Source: Candidatus Heimdallarchaeota archaeon
Lineage (GTDB): Archaea > Asgardarchaeota > Heimdallarchaeia > Heimdallarchaeales > Heimdallarchaeaceae
NCBI GenBank assembly: GCA_016839985.1
Contig: JAEOTG010000120.1
Location: 1 to 7,438 of the forward strand
Reading direction: 5' to 3'
Length of the DNA: 7,438 bases
In this document: positions 5,893-7,438 of the stretch, piece by piece
How the letters are laid out: every line of letters starts with the position of its first letter
How positions within the stretch are numbered: position 1 is the first letter of the stretch
The notes under the pieces: model-generated
The model's database searches: none
Told to the model about the DNA's origin: nothing
Seen by the model: the letters and a program-made list of their open reading frames with translations, nothing else
Program-made: the position numbers and the translations under genes

Positions 5893-6134
5893 TTCATTAT
5901 TGGTTTCATCTTAAGAATTATCAATAAAATAGTTGAAAAACTTAAAAAACCTTTTTGAAAGAATGAATATTAATCTAGCCATTTTGATTTGTTTTGTATA
6001 TGTTTACAACTTAACACATATGTTCAAGTAATCGCACAGACGTATGTTTCAAGGCCTGTAATTTTGTTTTATGTAAAGCATTAAATATGCTTGGTTTCGA
6101 GTACCTAGCAACTATATATAAAAAAGTGACAGAT
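5893..6134. other. Divergent intergenic region
   Basis: About 240 bp separate the minus-strand hydrolase from the plus-strand DoxX gene. It holds the DoxX promoter core CATTAAATAT, a second TATATATAAA stretch near 6113-6122, a minus-strand run of six T near 5944-5949, and three TATGTT hexamers (5999, 6019, 6043). No clear TATA box for the minus-strand gene and no tRNA or other RNA gene was seen. Confidence 0.5.
6079..6088 (+). promoter_or_regulatory. TATA-like promoter core of the DoxX gene
   Basis: CATTAAATAT is identical to the core before the ferritin-like gene. It predicts a transcription start near 6110 and a 25-nt leader to the ATG at 6135. The TATATATAAA at 6113-6122 is too close to that ATG to be its TATA box under normal spacing. 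Confidence 0.5.
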
Positions 6135-6665
6135 ATGAGTCTAGAATTTATTAAAGGAGCATGGAGAAATAGAGATACTACTTTATGGTTGATTTTCTTA
6201 AGATTGATTATCGGTATCGAATGGTTCATGGCAGGAATTATAAAATTAATTAATCCAACATATGTTGCAGATATGGCAGGAACTTTAGGATACTTCGCTA
6301 GTGGAAACACACATGCTTGGTATGTTAACCTTATCAATAATACATTCATACCAAATTCAGAAGTTTTTGCGTGGCTCGTTTCTTTAGGAGAACTTATCAT
6401 TGGTGTTACACTTATTTTTGGTATCTTTGTAAATTTCAGTGCAATAGCAAGTATTTTCTTAAATCTTAATTTCTACTTTGCAGCTGCATGGATAAGTGCA
6501 TCAACACAGTCAGTAAACTGGATAATGATGACATTAGGTTTCATTATCCTTCTTAGCCCAGGAGTAAAGTCCTTAAGTGTAGATCTATTTGTATCAGAAA
6601 AAATACCAAAACTAAGAAGATTTCTCATAGATTGGTTTAGTTTTGAAAAAAAATCAAATAGCTAA
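6135..6665 (+). CDS. DoxX/DoxD-like membrane protein
   Basis: This 176-residue integral membrane protein has about four hydrophobic helices: 16-36 (with FLRLIIGIEWFMAGIIKLINP following the family's R-x-x-x-G-x-x-x-x-x-G-x-x-K-L pattern), about 80-98 (AWLVSLGELIIGVTLIFG), 98-122 and 128-144. The LGELIIGVTLIFG segment matches the conserved E-x-x-x-G-x-x-L-x-x-G motif of DoxX/DoxD (COG2259). Relatives include the small DoxD subunit of the archaeal thiosulfate:quinone oxidoreductase and bacterial DoxX proteins linked to redox stress. No DoxA partner lies in view, so thiosulfate oxidation is not supported; a quinone-linked redox role is inferred. An in-frame ATG exists at 6087, but the promoter core lies over it and a weak GTGA ribosome site (6126-6129) lies 5 nt before the ATG at 6135, so the shorter form is preferred. 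The C-terminus is basic and likely cytoplasmic. Confidence 0.85.
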   Translation: MSLEFIKGAWRNRDTTLWLIFLRLIIGIEWFMAGIIKLINPTYVADMAGTLGYFASGNTHAWYVNLINNTFIPNSEVFAWLVSLGELIIGVTLIFGIFVNFSAIASIFLNLNFYFAAAWISASTQSVNWIMMTLGFIILLSPGVKSLSVDLFVSEKIPKLRRFLIDWFSFEKKSNS

Positions 6666-6673
6666 ATAAGAAA

Positions 6674-6686
6674 TTTTTCTTTTTTT
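6674..6686 (+). terminator. Oligo-T terminator after the DoxX gene
   Basis: T5-C-T7 begins 9 nt past the stop codon without a stem, a typical archaeal intrinsic terminator. It separates DoxX from the ferritin-like gene. Confidence 0.6.
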
Positions 6687-6713
6687 CTTAATTATATAGT
6701 TCTTTTTAAAAAA

Positions 6714-6723
6714 CATTAAATAT
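6714..6723 (+). promoter_or_regulatory. TATA-like promoter core of the ferritin-like gene
   Basis: CATTAAATAT repeats exactly the 10-mer before the DoxX gene. The usual spacing gives a transcription start near 6746 and a 14-nt leader, with the ribosome site AGGT at 6749-6752 lying 7 nt before the ATG. Confidence 0.55.
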
Positions 6724-6759
6724 TTTGATTCTTTCTTTTGTACCTAAAAGGTTGTTACT

Positions 6760-7224
6760 ATGAATGAAAAAGAAAGAATGGAGTTCTTCACCAAGCAGAT
6801 TAATCTGGAAAAAGAAATTGTTGAAACTGCAGAAAATTCTGTAAAAAATGTTAAAAATAGAATAGTTAAAGAATTGATTCTTGCAATTGCACTAGATTCG
6901 AAAAAACATGCAGGGATGTTAAATGCTCTTCTAACAATAACTTCCTCTGTTCAACCTTTCATAGAAGAAGAAAAACTAGATGAGCTTTCAATGAACATAG
7001 AAAAACATATTGAACTTGAAGCTAAAGCAATTGAAACCTATAAACAGATACTTCCTGAGTTAGAAAATGATCAAGAAAAAATGATTATCCAAGCTATTTT
7101 TGCTGATGAGTTACGTCATCATGCTCTATTAAAGAGAATCCTTACATCTATAAAAGAAAGAGAATCTTTAACTCAAGAAGATATCTGGGATTCAATTAAA
7201 GATGATTTTATTCCTCAGTACTAG
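6760..7224 (+). CDS. Ferritin-like diiron (rubrerythrin-type) protein
   Basis: This soluble, all-helical 154-residue protein fits a four-helix ferritin-like bundle: helix 1 about 6-31 with Glu17/Glu19, helix 2 about 33-60 with DSKKH (46-50), helix 3 about 73-98 with NIEKHIELEAKAIETY, and helix 4 about 104-132 with DELRHH (116-121). Glu117-x-x-His120 is the expected second ExxH metal motif. The first is replaced by D-S-x-K-H, with no Glu three residues before His50, a variant that I recall from archaeal ferritin-like proteins but could not verify. No rubredoxin-type CxxC domain is present, so it is not a classical rubrerythrin. Such proteins handle iron or peroxide in the cytoplasm; the exact role is open. 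An AGGT ribosome site supports the ATG at 6760. It lies between DoxX and an MBL-fold gene on the same strand. Confidence 0.78.
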   Translation: MNEKERMEFFTKQINLEKEIVETAENSVKNVKNRIVKELILAIALDSKKHAGMLNALLTITSSVQPFIEEEKLDELSMNIEKHIELEAKAIETYKQILPELENDQEKMIIQAIFADELRHHALLKRILTSIKERESLTQEDIWDSIKDDFIPQY

Positions 7225-7247
7225 TTTATTATTTTGAATTCCCAACA

Positions 7248-7255
7248 TTTATTAG
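7248..7255 (+). promoter_or_regulatory. TATA-like box before the MBL-fold gene
   Basis: TTTATTAG, within an AACATTTATTA stretch, is centred about 32 bp before the ATG at 7284 and would give a leader of about 6 nt. It resembles the AACATTAAATA context before the ferritin-like gene, though it is a weaker match. Confidence 0.4.
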
Positions 7256-7283
7256 TGTAATTAACATCTAAAAGATTGATTCT

Positions 7284-7438
7284 ATGAAAGTGCAAGAGAT
7301 AGGAACAAGAGGTTTACTATTTACCTTTGATGAACCGTATAAGACTAATATGTATGCTATAAATGGTGAACAATTTCTTTTTATTTGTGATACCTTCCTT
7401 GGACCAGATTCAATGAATGAGGTTATAGAAGAACTCAA
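7284..7438 (+). CDS. Metallo-beta-lactamase-fold protein, N-terminal fragment (cut by window end)
   Basis: The ATG at 7284 opens a frame that runs off the window after 51 codons. The start MKVQEIGTRGLLFTFDEP is followed by YKTNMYAINGEQFLFICDTF and LGPDSMNEVIEEL. This matches the first two strands of the MBL superfamily, with the T-N-x-Y-x-I-x-G turn and the (I/C)DTxxGP element that leads to the first helix. The HxHxDH zinc motif would lie beyond the window, so enzyme type (glyoxalase II-like hydrolase, flavodiiron-like or other) cannot be told. The leader before the ATG resembles that of the ferritin-like gene. No strong ribosome site is seen, fitting a very short leader. Confidence 0.75.
   Translation, partial: MKVQEIGTRGLLFTFDEPYKTNMYAINGEQFLFICDTFLGPDSMNEVIEEL

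Noticed and set aside
5999..6048. Three TATGTT hexamers spaced 20 and 24 bp apart
   Set aside because: A six-base AT-rich word with unequal spacing is too weak to call a repeat array or CRISPR; there are no conserved spacers or longer repeats.
6113..6122. TATATATAAA as the DoxX TATA box
   Set aside because: Normal spacing would put the transcription start past the ATG at 6135, and no in-frame start follows before the first membrane helix; the CATTAAATAT core fits better.
6011..6400. 129-codon minus-strand ORF opposite the DoxX gene
   Set aside because: It is antisense to a clear DoxX membrane protein, has no family motif, and reflects the low stop frequency opposite a hydrophobic coding region.
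6135..6665. Thiosulfate:quinone oxidoreductase subunit (doxD)
   Set aside because: The family match is good, but no DoxA partner or sulfur gene is in view, so only a general DoxX/DoxD-like call is supported.

Overview
The window is AT-rich (roughly one third G+C by eye) and reads as part of an archaeal chromosome. The main evidence is promoter architecture. TATA-like boxes lie about 26 bp before predicted transcription starts, two genes look leaderless, and others have AGGTGA-type Shine-Dalgarno sites 6-7 nt before the start codon. The PadR regulator with a C-terminal zinc ribbon, paired with a HAAS-type membrane protein, is also common in archaea. An Asgard or similar low-GC uncultured lineage is possible, but no marker gene here fixes the phylum.

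Layout. (1) 2-664 (+): the 3' part of a class II glutamine amidotransferase-like gene that starts before the window. (2) 667-5892 (-): six genes on one strand. In transcription order these are an alpha/beta hydrolase (about 5883-4984), a membrane-anchored M23-type metallopeptidase (4950-4300) directly followed by a second alpha/beta hydrolase (4299-3331), a PadR regulator (3212-2691) coupled to a six-helix HAAS membrane protein (2680-1628), and a third alpha/beta hydrolase (1527-667) that meets the amidotransferase tail to tail with a 2-bp gap. (3) 5893-6134: a divergent intergenic region. (4) 6135-7438 (+): a DoxX/DoxD-like membrane protein, a ferritin-like diiron protein, and the start of a metallo-beta-lactamase-fold protein cut by the window edge.

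How the parts may work together. The PadR/HAAS pair is a self-contained regulatory module: PadR has its own promoter, with a perfect 8-bp inverted repeat between the TATA box and the predicted start site, which suggests autorepression. Around it sit three serine hydrolases and one extracellular metallopeptidase. Two of the hydrolases are clear paralogues (IESREK motif, identical spacing from nucleophile to acid). A role in envelope or lipid remodelling is an inference from hydrophobic cap regions and the peptidase, not something the sequence proves. The plus-strand trio DoxX, ferritin-like and MBL protein looks like a redox or oxygen-defence set; the first two share an identical CATTAAATAT promoter core.

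No rRNA, tRNA, CRISPR array, insertion sequence or integrase was seen. No single spectacular new system is evident; the most interesting points are the PadR operator, the M23 enzyme with an intact zinc site in a probable archaeon, the paralogous hydrolases, and the changed active-site residues in the amidotransferase and the ferritin-like protein.
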